Assembly: GCA_006386115.1 (NCBI GenBank)
Contig: VFIW01000028.1
Coordinates: 466,512 to 530,511, forward strand
DNA: 64,000 bases
Reading direction: 5' to 3'
Origin: Globisporangium splendens
Taxonomy: Eukaryota > Oomycota > Peronosporomycetes > Pythiales > Pythiaceae
The notes under the pieces: generated by a model
Seen by the model: only the letters and a program-made list of their open reading frames with translations
Told to the model about the DNA's origin: nothing
Database searches by the model: none
Made by a program: the position numbers and the translations under genes
Shown: piece by piece, positions 54,957 through 63,513 of the stretch
Position numbering within the stretch: position 1 is the stretch's first letter
Layout: every line of letters starts with the position of its first letter

Positions 54957-55380
54957 GTGATTGTCCAGGCATTTGACACGATTGATGGCTGCATTTTCTG
55001 TGTTTCAAGCCAGGTAACATGGTGTTGTACTGAGACAAGTTAGTCCTGTATTTCGTTCGTCGCATAACCTGTCTATTTTTGTAATTGGTTTTGAACTGCC
55101 TAGTCGGTGGGAGTGTGCACACGCCTCTAATTGGCCAAATTCCCACCTAAATTGATAGTGATTGGATGGAATAAAAGGTTCATCCGTTTCCATCTCCCTC
55201 AATGCGTCTAGTAACGAAAGACAATGCATCAATTTGCGCTCGTTTTGGTAATTTCTGGGTGGGTTTTGATTGGACGGGGTCGTTGGCCGGGGTTGAGCAA
55301 AACCACTGATTGGAGAGCCAAGAGCTCTAATCCAGAGCCGAAAGGGGGGAAAACGCCATTCGACCGGAACCAGCAGCACG
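54957..55380. promoter_or_regulatory. eRF1 upstream region with CCAAT boxes
   Basis: ATTGG boxes occur at about 55084, 55129, 55161, 55269 and 55309, and CATCAATTTGCGC near 55227 resembles the flanking element of oomycete promoters. No gene. Confidence 0.5.
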
Positions 55381-56782
55381 ATGGCGACGAACGCAGCGGA
55401 CGACCAAGTGGAGCTCTTCAAGGTGAAGAAGCTCATCAAGAACCTGCAGCTCGCACGAGGGTGCGTACGGCGTTTTGTGTGGTTTTGATGGGCATGGACG
55501 CGTGAGAAGCGCTAACTTCGTTGTCTCTTCTTTTTTTTTTGCATCTTGCAGCAATGGCACGAGCATGATTTCGCTGATCATCCCGCCGAAGGACCAGATC
55601 TCGCGTGTGTCGAAGATGCTCGCGGACGAAATGGGCACGGCGTCCAACATCAAGTCGCGTGTGAACCGCTTGTCGGTGCTCGGCGCGATCACGTCGACCC
55701 AGCAGCGTCTGAAGCTGTACAACAAGTGCCCGCCGAACGGACTGATCATCTACTGTGGCACGATCATCACGGACGAAGGCAAGGAAAAGCGTGTCAACAT
55801 CGACTTCGAGCCGTTCAAGCCGATCAACACGTCGCTGTACATGTGTGACAACAAGTTCCACACGGAGGCGCTAGGCGAACTGTTGCAGGACAACGACCGC
55901 TTTGGGTTCATCGTCATGGATGGTAATGGCGCGCTGTACGGCACCGTCGCCGGTAACAACCGTGAGATCTTGCACAAGTTCTCGGTCGATTTGCCAAAGA
56001 AGCACGGTCGTGGTGGTCAGTCCGCGTTGCGTTTCGCGCGTATCCGTATGGAGAAGCGTCACAACTTTGTGCGCAAGGTCGCGGAAATCGCGACGCAGAT
56101 GTTCATCACGAACGACCGACCGAACGTCGCGAACTTGGTGCTTGCCGGTTCGGCCGATTTCAAGAACGAGTTGAACGGCAGTGACATGTTCGACAAGCGT
56201 CTCTTGGAGATCGTCGTCAAGGTCGTCGATGTGTCGTACGGTGGCGAAAACGGCTTCAACCAGGCCATTGAATTGGCCGCCGAGACGTTGGCGAACGTCA
56301 AGTTCGTGCAGGAAAAGAAGCTCATCGTGCGTTACATGGAGGAAATCGCGCTCGACACGGGCAAGTACTGTTTCGGCGTTGGCGACACGATGAAGGCGCT
56401 GGACCTCGGTGCCGTCGAGACCTTGATCTTGTGGGAAGATTTGCCGCACCACCGCTTCGTTCTGCGTAACGAGACCACGGGTGTGGAGACGAGCAAGATC
56501 CTGTCGCCGCCGGAAGAGAACGTTACGTCGAACTTTATTGACGCGGAGACTGGCGCGAAGCTGGAGACTGTGGAGCGCGTGCCGCTCGTGGAGTGGTTCG
56601 CGAACAACTACAAGCAGTTCGGTACGACGCTCGAGTTCGTGACGGCCAAGTCGCAGGAAGGTTCGCAATTCTGCCAGGGCTTCGGTGGCATCGGAGGTAT
56701 CCTGCGCTGGAAGGTCGACTTCATGGAAATGGACTACGAGTTCGACGAAGACGACGACTTTGATGAAGATGCGTTCATGTAG
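55381..56782 (+). CDS. ETF1: Eukaryotic peptide chain release factor 1 (eRF1)
   Basis: Two exons, join(55381..55460, 55552..56782), encode about 436 residues (human 437). All hallmarks are present: NIKS at residues 59-62 and YMCDNKF (the YxCxxxF motif) for stop-codon recognition, and GRGGQ, with GGQ at 181-183, for peptidyl-tRNA hydrolysis. The acidic end ([13 protein letters not shown]) is where eRF3 binds nearby. Since stop-codon recognition residues are the standard ones and TAA, TAG and TGA all end genes in this window, the genetic code is standard; this matters for the in-frame TGA codons in the pseudogenes here. The intron donor GTGCGT and CAG acceptor (phase 2) join Arg-Gly-Asn-Gly. 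Confidence 0.97.
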
Positions 56783-57097
56783 AAATAATTATGGGACTCG
56801 GGGGGTCATGGGATTAGTGCTGGACGCCGTCGCGAGTTGACGAAGAAGCGAAAGCAAGAGAGACCAAGCCGAAGCGAAGGAAGCAGCTTTATCGACGCCT
56901 AGCATATTCGCAGGGGCTGATAACGGCGGTCGTGAAGCCCCACATGGCGCGTGGCGTTCCTCCTTCAGCCTTACCACGTTGGCTTCCCTTGTCCCCCACA
57001 GTAGAGTGTTTACCTTTTTCTTTCTCATTCCCTCTAGCTTTTTTGTTTTGATTTGATTCTCAAATGAAAACGCACCCATCCAATCAATGCACATGGC

Positions 57098-58433
57098 TCA
57101 CATCCATGCTTGCATCGTAATATGCGTCACTCATCGTCAATGCGCTGTTCTCGTCGTCGAATTTTGCAGAATGAGCACAGAGAATGCGGAAACCTTGCAT
57201 TCCACCATTCCGCGTTTTGTGGTGGAGTGAGCATTCAGACACGGAAAGAGGTCACTAAACTGTGCTCATTTTGCAAACCTCGGCGACCAGAGCAAGCATA
57301 TTGTGAAGACAATCGAAGATACTGTGAACGGTGACGATCCACACGCCGTGCGCGTCGCTGCACGAGCTTCTCCACAAAATCTAAATGCGAGCGCGTGCAG
57401 CTCAAACAAGCCACAACCACGGTGCCCCCATAGCCCCCTGCAAACAGTGTCTCTAGTATACAGGAGAGCACGGCCGCGGAGTCTGAGGCAGATGTTTCCT
57501 TGCAGGAGCCGCTGGAACAGTGCAAGTCGAAGGATCTGCGGCTTGAGGTGAAGCGCTTGAAACTCAAGATTAATCGAGGAGAAGGACCAGAGAGAAGAGA
57601 TCACAAGAGCGGATACGTTGAGCTGATTCGGAAGCATCGCAATTGAAGAGTAGGCGGTACTATAACCCCGACTGTTGCTGTTGCTGCTGCTATTGGCGAT
57701 ATCAGTGTGACTGAGTGTATGCAACCCGTGGTGAATGCGATCGACATCTCCACGAAGCCAGGCAAGAACACACCGACGAATAGTCAAGTGAACGACATCA
57801 CGATCAGGTAAGAACATTGGAGTTCTAATGTCTGAACACGCCTTGCAGCTGGGTGATATAGCTCACGTTATTGTGTTGGACGCTTTTCGTTTATTGCCAG
57901 ATTGCTCGATGCTCTGTTCTCGGAGCAATTTTGAATAAAGTGATACAACCTCCATCACACTATTGCCCAACGAAACAGATCTATGGTTAGAAACAAATCC
58001 TGTGGTCATTCTTGACGACGATGAAGTTGATGATCTCGCGTTCATAGCAGACGATGGTGATATCAGTCAGGATATTGCAGTCGCACCAGAAGCATCTGCA
58101 ACTGCTGGCAGTTCGGCTACATCTGAGCGCAGTGAAACACTCGACGCCGTTTCAGAGATTGCATCTATCCGAATGGATCTGTGGCGATGCAAGAAAGAGT
58201 TGATGCTACAGAACACTGCAAACGCCAAACTGCAGCATGCCATACAACAAACGCGGCTCCTTGAAGATCGTCTGTGCGGAGCCAAGCGGAAGATCCAAGC
58301 TATCCAAGAAGAACTACGAAGTGTTGAACCCAACAGCCATTCGACGGCAAAGAAAATTCACGAAGAACTCAACTTCTACGTTCGAGAAAAGAAGAGAATT
58401 CTCGACACCCTCATCAAAAACGAGTCTCAATGA
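57098..58433 (+). pseudogene. Degenerate or mis-spliced coiled-coil gene, function unknown
   Basis: Several coding-like segments line up on the plus strand. First: LCSFCKPRRPEQAYCED then NRRYCER and a TGA stop, after which a basic Cys-containing frame continues (RSTRRARRCTSF). Second, about 57473-57646: SEADVSLQEPLEQCKSKDLR and VKRLKLKINRGEG, a helix, ending at a TGA at 57644 beyond which the same frame continues (RVGGTITPTVAVAAAIGDIS) to a good GTAAGA donor near 57808. Third, after an AG at 57900, LLDALFSEQF and a stop. Fourth, 57963-58433: an acidic start and a coiled coil (SIRMDLWRCKKELMLQNTAN, RLLEDRLCGAKRKIQAIQEE) ending at TGA 58433. No start codon or splice plan joins all four. I interpret it as a pseudogene with nonsense TGAs; a real multi-exon gene with unseen splicing is the alternative. 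Confidence 0.4.
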
Positions 58434-58582
58434 GAGCTGACCATGCTTTTTCAGAAGGCAACACAAGACATACTAGAGCAGGTAAAACGCAGCCAAATTT
58501 TGCACTGATCGTTCGTATGAAGTTTATATTTCACTACATAGGTTACACTGCTATTACAGATTCATAGCCTCGCTTCCTCAGT

Positions 58583-58828
58583 TTATCTGCGCTGCTTGCC
58601 GTGGTGCGTGTGCTGCACGTAGTAGTAACCATTTGGGTGTCGCTGGTGACGATGGTGAACTTTGCCGTTCATCGGTACAGTTGTGACGACGACAGGCTGC
58701 ACGTACACTGGCCCTTGGCGGCCGCGGCATTCGCGGTGGTGACGGCCACGATTATCCGAGTCGGTGGCGCTGACGCAGCACATGCAGCAAAGGGCACCAC
58801 AGAGACAGGAAGTGAGGTCGTCGCACAT
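58583..58828 (-). CDS. Small cysteine-rich protein, group B copy 1
   Basis: An intronless frame of 81 residues on the minus strand. It begins MCDDLTSCLCGALCCMCCVS, then SATDSDNRGRHHRECRGRQG, PVYVQPVVVTTVPMNGK and HPNGYYYVQHTHHGKQRR. The cysteine block and the VYVQPVVVTT core tie it to the group A genes at 49331 and 50428, and the middle and tail tie it closely to 60904. The ATG is fixed by alignment of copies. Its initiator is at 58889-58904 and a 25-nt element identical to that of 60904 lies at 59097-59121. No signal peptide; likely lipid-modified on cysteines (inference). The His/Arg-rich tail is unusual. Confidence 0.75.
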   Translation of the reverse strand: MCDDLTSCLCGALCCMCCVSATDSDNRGRHHRECRGRQGPVYVQPVVVTTVPMNGKVHHRHQRHPNGYYYVQHTHHGKQRR

Positions 58829-58888
58829 GATGAAGGCTTGAGAGGAGAGCGGTGGTAAGTTTGCTTGACCTTGTTGTGCTTGTGAGGG

Positions 58889-58904
58889 AGATTTTGGAAT
58901 GAGC
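58889..58904 (-). promoter_or_regulatory. Core promoter of the gene at 58828
   Basis: On the minus strand GCTCATTCCAAAATCT, identical to 60819-60834 and close to the oomycete consensus GCTCATTYYNCAWTTT (14 of 16 positions). It lies about 60 nt before the ATG. Confidence 0.65.
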
Positions 58905-59096
58905 GAAAGAGGGCGAGACCAAGATGTCAAGGTGGCTGCATGGCCGACACTCGACATGGACACGAGTGGAATTTGCAGACTTATCGCCCATATTGGCGTT
59001 AACCAGCAGTCCAACAGTGCCTCGAAAATCCGAAAGGCGTTGTCTCACCGCTCCTGTGACGTGTGCGCACTTGAAAGTTGTAGGACAGGAAAACGA

Positions 59097-59121
59097 TGTG
59101 GCCCACACAATGTGTGACGTG
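59097..59121 (-). promoter_or_regulatory. 25-nt conserved promoter element, copy 1
   Basis: Exact reverse complement of 60587-60611. It reads CCACGTCACACA then TTGTGTGGGCCAC toward the minus-strand gene at 58828, whose initiator is about 190 nt away. It contains a CACGTCA (bZIP-like) half and a TGTGGGCCAC half. Confidence 0.6.
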
Positions 59122-59419
59122 GTGTGTGTTGGCTGATAACTTTACCACAACTTTTCCCATCTCATGATATTCTGCTTCTCATGGACCATAGAATGCGATG
59201 TAGTCTCACATGCGTGCATGCAGATCACCGGATCCAAGTCTTCTCAACGGAGAAGGAATCTTGTAAAATGGCCGCAGCACAAAGGCGAGAAGTTTTGCAC
59301 TAATGGTTCGTTTATTCATTTATTAAATAGACTACACTGCTGCCGCGTTCACAGCCTTCATCCGTAGCTGTGCTTCCCTGGAGTGTGTGTCTGCACGTCG
59401 AGTATTCACTTAGGTGCTG

Positions 59420-59605
59420 CTAATGACCACGACGCGCTTTGCCTTTCATCGGGGAATTCGTGATGACGACAACGGGCTGGACGTTCACCGGCGTCTGGTG
59501 GCCTCGGCCTTCGCGACGACGACTTCGGTTGTCGGGTCCTGAGGAGCTCACGCAGCAGAAGCAGCACATGTCCGTGCAGAGGCAGGAGGCGAGTTCATGG
59601 CACAT
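59420..59605 (-). CDS. Truncated cysteine-rich protein, group B copy 2
   Basis: A minus-strand frame of 61 residues: MCHELASCLCTDMCCFCCVS, SSGPDNRSRRREGRGHQTPV, NVQPVVVITNSPMKGKARRG, H, stop. It aligns along its length with 60904, but where that gene has GGTCACCAGCAGCAC (Gly-His-Gln-Gln-His) this one has GGTCATTAGCAGCAC, so a C-to-T change made a TAG. Beyond the stop the tail frame is diverged (EYSTCRH instead of GYYYVQ), so it is past repair or a shorter product. Its initiator (59659-59674) is intact, but the 25-nt upstream element present in its two siblings is deleted. It could be expressed as a short protein or be an early pseudogene. Confidence 0.6.
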   Translation of the reverse strand: MCHELASCLCTDMCCFCCVSSSGPDNRSRRREGRGHQTPVNVQPVVVITNSPMKGKARRGH

Positions 59606-59658
59606 GATATTATGGCAGGGTGGTAGTAAGTCGCTTGACCTTGTTTTTGGGTGACGCA

Positions 59659-59674
59659 GATTGTGGAATGAACG
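59659..59674 (-). promoter_or_regulatory. Core promoter of the gene at 59605
   Basis: On the minus strand GTTCATTCCACAATCT, the best match of the three copies to the flanking-element part (CCACAATCT) of the oomycete consensus. Confidence 0.6.
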
Positions 59675-60586
59675 AAAGAGAGTGAGGTGAAGGTGTGGGG
59701 ATGGCTACATGGCCGTCACTCGATGGAAACACGAATGGAATTGTGCTGAACTCATCACAGTTTGGTGGCCACACCTGTTCATGCTGTCGTAGCCAGTCCA
59801 ACGGTGCACTGACAATCCGTAACGTGTCGTCTCACCGTTCCTGCGACGCGTGCACACTTGAAATTTGTAGCGGCGTGGTGCGTTGGCTGATAACTCAGCC
59901 GCCTCTTTTCCCATCTCGCGATATGCTGCGACTGTAGACCCATGTTTATTTGTCCCACCTCGGTGCTTACAGATCATCACGTTCCAGTCTCAAGTGCATG
60001 TTGTCGTGTGACTAGTATCGCCAACAAGCGTCTGAAGCAAAGGACAATGCAGCTTGTCAAAGCTGTACGGTGAACGTTATATAGTGCGAGTACGACGACA
60101 CGAATCAATGGCGCAACTTGGCTGCTGTGTGCGTATGGCTGGAGCGAAGCGACACATGTGAGCTCAAGTGGCTGGTGAACTGTGAATAAGCGCTCGGCCA
60201 TAGCAATCCTTGCTGCTGTTCGCTCTACAACAAGTCTGAGTTGCCGCCTGCATTGAGTAAGGACTGTTTGCTCGTCGCAATGTTTGCTGCGGTATCAGAT
60301 CGCGTGCATCTACTTCGTTAAAAAGTGTCCTCCCAGTGACTGAAAAACCGCCACGTCAAACGTTGACCATCGGATGGGTTTCACCTACACTTCAAGCACT
60401 CTTTCCCTAGCTTACCAAGCGAGGACACTTTGTTGGATTCTAATCATGGGACCTATTTTCGCTGGGAACTAGAAGTAGAATGGTCGAATGCGCTTTGGTC
60501 GAACCAAGTTCCAATCTCTGTGGCCCATGAAAAGCAGATCAGCAATAAGATGGGAAAAGTCGTGGCCAAAAGTCACCAGCTCTGTA
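59675..60586. other. Upstream region shared by divergent cysteine-rich genes
   Basis: No gene. From 59830 to 59935 it parallels 59050-59180 (GTCTCACCG, TTGGCTGATAAC and TTTTCCCATCTC are shared), the duplicated promoter of the truncated copy; the copy lacks the 25-nt element. Around 60550 GATGGGAAAAGTCGTGG is the inverted counterpart next to 60904. Confidence 0.5.
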
Positions 60587-60611
60587 CCACGTCACACATT
60601 GTGTGGGCCAC
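60587..60611 (+). promoter_or_regulatory. 25-nt conserved promoter element, copy 2
   Basis: Perfect match, on the opposite strand, to 59097-59121. It is 208 nt before the initiator of the gene at 60904, at almost the same distance as in the other copy. Confidence 0.6.
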
Positions 60612-60818
60612 ATGAGTACATGTTGTTACAATTTTCAAATGCGCACATGTCGCATGAACGGTGAGACAATCATTTTCTGCTCATTTGGAGCTCTGCAGTG
60701 TGCACCGTTAGACTGACTGATGAAAATGGATTTCCGAGGACAACATCTAAAATTCCCATTTGCGTGGCGTTCCTGACGGCCATGTAGCCATCTCAACATT
60801 TCAGTCTCATTCTCTCTC

Positions 60819-60834
60819 GCTCATTCCAAAATCT
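60819..60834 (+). promoter_or_regulatory. Core promoter of the gene at 60904
   Basis: GCTCATTCCAAAATCT, identical to the minus-strand site at 58889-58904; 5'-UTR about 80 nt. Confidence 0.65.
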
Positions 60835-60903
60835 GCTTTAAAAGCGCAACCACCACCACAACAAGCCCAGGCGATCGACCATCGCCTAACTAATCCCTTC
60901 ACC

Positions 60904-61194
60904 ATGTGCGACGAACTCGCTTCCTGTCTCTGCGGATACATGTGTTGCGTCTGCTGCGTCAGCGCCGCCGAATCCGACAAACGAAGCCGCCGCCGCGAAT
61001 GCCGCGGCCACCAAGCGCCAGTGTACGTGCAGCCTGTCGTCGTCACGACAGTTCCGATGAATGACAAAGCGCATCGCGGTCACCAGCAGCACCCAAACGG
61101 CTACTACTACGTGCAGCAAACGCCCCAGGGCGACCAAGTGCTGTACCACCCGACGCAATATGGCCCTCAACACAAAGGCAAACACCGCAGATAA
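60904..61194 (+). CDS. Small cysteine-rich protein, group B copy 3
   Basis: An intronless frame of 96 residues: MCDELASCLCGYMCCVCCVS, SAAESDKRSRRRECRGHQAP, VYVQPVVVTTVPMNDKAHRG, QQHPNGYYYVQQTPQGDQVL then YHPTQYGPQHKGKHRR. Six Cys fall within residues 2-18. It is the longest and apparently intact member of group B and diverges from the truncated copy at 59605. Core promoter and 25-nt element are both present upstream, so it is probably expressed. The protein lacks a signal peptide and catalytic motifs; the Cys block is the likely membrane or metal site, the Tyr/Gln/His-rich tail a binding or assembly segment. Function unknown. Confidence 0.8.
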   Translation: MCDELASCLCGYMCCVCCVSAAESDKRSRRRECRGHQAPVYVQPVVVTTVPMNDKAHRGHQQHPNGYYYVQQTPQGDQVLYHPTQYGPQHKGKHRR

Positions 61195-61594
61195 GCTAGA
61201 AGCAAAGCTATAAACGCATGTCAAATAATGTAACCTATCGAATGGAAATATGAAAACTATCTCACGAACCATCAGCACAAATTCTTGACATTGCTATCAC
61301 TTGTGTAGGTTTGCTGCTGTTCGCATATCGCAATGCGTGCAACAACGGAGATACCTTCAAACCAGGATAGTGATTGTAAGCACACACGACCTTTTCTTCA
61401 CAAAATACGCGCTCAAGTTGTACTTTTAATTTGCGCTTTTGTCGGTGATCAAGTTTGACCTCGTCCCAACACACAACAGAGCGCCACATGCAGCTCCGCT
61501 CTTCTTCATTCCTCTCAATGCAAACGCGCAAAGAGAAGAACCATAGCGGAATTTAAAACTACAATACTCTTTGTCTGGAAACTCTCAATTACTT
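61195..61594. other. Intergenic region between convergent cysteine-rich genes
   Basis: No gene is seen in the space between the stops at 61194 (plus) and 61595 (minus). Confidence 0.5.
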
Positions 61595-61948
61595 TTACAC
61601 ATGACGATGCATTTCCTCGTTGCTTGGCGGCGCTTTGTAGCTCGGGTCTTGCGGGTAGTATCCTCCCGGTGGTGCAGCATTCGGCGGCTGTATCTCCACG
61701 GGCACCACTGCGACGGCGGGTGCGTACGCGACTTCGCCCATGGGGGTTTCCGCAGCATCGTCGTAGCTGTAGCTCTTGGGCTTGGCGCAACCGCAGCAGC
61801 TCTCGCACTTGTCGAACCAGCTATTGCAGCAGCGACCGCACACGGGGCGGCACACGATGTCGCAGCAGAGCGAGCCCACCGTCGCGCACGCCGCGATGCA
61901 GATACCCTGCACGCAGGCCACGCAGCACTCTTTGCAGCACTCGTCCAT
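61595..61948 (-). CDS. Cysteine-rich protein with Pro/Tyr tail, group C
   Basis: An intronless minus-strand frame of 117 residues from ATG 61948 (an in-frame ATG at 62032 would add 28 residues that look non-coding). The first 55 residues contain about 18 Cys: MDECCKECCVACVQGICIAA, CATVGSLCCDIVCRPVCGRC, NSWFDKCESCCGCAKPK. The tail is acidic then Pro/Val/Tyr-rich (AVAVVPVEIQPPN, PPGGYYPQDPSYKAPP). The plan, Cys block then a V-P-x-x-Q-P and Y-rich tail, parallels the neighbours without clear alignment, so distant relation is plausible. It resembles PLAC8/CYSTM-like cysteine-rich proteins, but the pairs do not match those families exactly. Codon bias is strong, so coding is likely. Confidence 0.7.
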   Translation of the reverse strand: MDECCKECCVACVQGICIAACATVGSLCCDIVCRPVCGRCCNSWFDKCESCCGCAKPKSYSYDDAAETPMGEVAYAPAVAVVPVEIQPPNAAPPGGYYPQDPSYKAPPSNEEMHRHV

Positions 61949-63216
61949 TCTCGTCTTCTCTCGGCGGCGCACGATTGGAAATGGGAACGGCGGTGCCAAT
62001 GGCACGACCTGAACGCACATCAGGGCTGTCATACTTGATATAGTGCATCTAGTGATTCTTCTCTCACTTGGTCACTTGGCGCACAATATTATGTATAAAA
62101 GGAAATATTACAGCAATGCTTATCTGTTTTGGTTTTCTTGAGATCAGTTTTTAATGGTTTGTAATTTTGTCAGAGCATTGGTTTGTAGAGGATTGGACTG
62201 TACCTCATCGTTCAAGTACACGATCCAACATTCGCTATTTCAGCAGAAAGTTGAATTTCTCTCTATAGCATAACTTTGTTGAACCATAACGGTACTGTTG
62301 AAGTGGATTTTTTTGGAGGTCACGAGAGCAAACAAAAATTAAACACACGATGAACGCACCAAAATGCTCTGTTATCAGTTGACTCCATAGTGGTACACTG
62401 GCGGTGTTTCGTCGGCATTTGCTCGGTTCTCGAGCCTGAAGTGGCCGCTGATGTTTGCGCTCGAGTTGCATTCATCGGCGCGTGCAGACCAGATGACTCT
62501 CTCAAAGCAGCTGAGTGAAGAGCTCTTTGCGATTTGCTTCGAGTCACAGAACGGTTGGATGCCGTGGGGCTTTGCGTGAGGCGATAGTCTTCGATCACTG
62601 CTTTCGTCGTTTCGATGTGGCACCCAGCGCGTCGTGCAGAGTGGTGCTCGCTTCGTCTCAAAAGCGCGCATGTCCTTCAGGATGGCAGTCGTTGATGCTT
62701 TGAGTTGCAGTATCAGGAAATAGCGCACGCCGTCCATTGTCCACAGACTGAACGCATGTGTCGCACAACACGTCGGGATTGTGAGTAGCACACGCATCCG
62801 CGCCAGCCTCGAGCGAAGAGCTCAGAAGCCATTGCATCCAAGTATGAGAGAGCAAATGCTGACGTTCCCAAGGCGGAAAATCCGAAAGTGACTGCTGATT
62901 TCGAAAAAAGTGGCGATTTCTCAACCTATTCAGCTTTATGCACCAAGTGTTTTCAGTGATAGCGAAGTAATTTATTCTGCAATCAAATCTCGCTAATTGG
63001 GGAATTATACTTTAGAATCCCGCTAAAATCTGGCAATGATCCGCAAAACAGTTTCTGTGTCAACAGTTCGATGGTTATGGTGACTGCTGCTGATTCGTGT
63101 TCATCTCTTTTGGGTAACAGCATTGAATATTTTGCTTTTCCATCACCCTCGTCTTAAAACGATTCGACTTGGGGTTGAGACTGTCTTGGCGGCGACATTG
63201 GATGGCCATGTGAACA
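61949..63216. other. Intergenic region
   Basis: No gene is supported. Overlapping frames on the minus strand at 62320-62924 have unbiased codons and no conserved motif. AT-rich in its second half. Confidence 0.4.
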
Positions 63217-63513
63217 TTACTGGAGCTCTACTTTGACTGGGATGACTTGCGGTGCGGGACACGAAACTGAGGAGGAAGATGGCGTCCCAGTCGTGGCTTT
63301 CTTCACATCACTAAAATCGGCTTTCTCCTTTGCGTCTGAGCAAAATCTAGCGGTACCGCAGCATAGAACCTCGACGTACGTCTCATTGTCGCAATCCTGG
63401 ATGGTCTCGCTGCATGCACCATCGCAGCATTCGCAGTCGCATTCGCAATCGACCAAATCGACGTCACACGCGCAACAGCAGCACTCAGTATCACAATTCT
63501 CGGGATTCTCCAT
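63217..63513 (-). CDS. Cysteine-rich acidic small protein, group C
   Basis: An intronless minus-strand frame of 98 residues. It starts MENPENCDTECCCCACDVDL then VDCECDCECCDGACSETIQD, with about 13 Cys in the first 40 residues interleaved with Asp and Glu, and a second Cys cluster (VLCCGTARFC). The end, PAPQVIPVKVELQ, recalls the P-V-x-V-x-x-Q core of the other cysteine-rich genes in this cluster. The acidic-Cys alternation would suit metal binding as in metallothioneins as well as lipid attachment. No signal peptide. No family recognised. Coding is supported by length and composition only. Confidence 0.5.
   Translation of the reverse strand: MENPENCDTECCCCACDVDLVDCECDCECCDGACSETIQDCDNETYVEVLCCGTARFCSDAKEKADFSDVKKATTGTPSSSSVSCPAPQVIPVKVELQ

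Noticed and set aside
62320..62924. Minus-strand frames of 88-140 codons
   Set aside because: I considered a transposase or zinc-finger fragment, but no catalytic or zinc motif is present.
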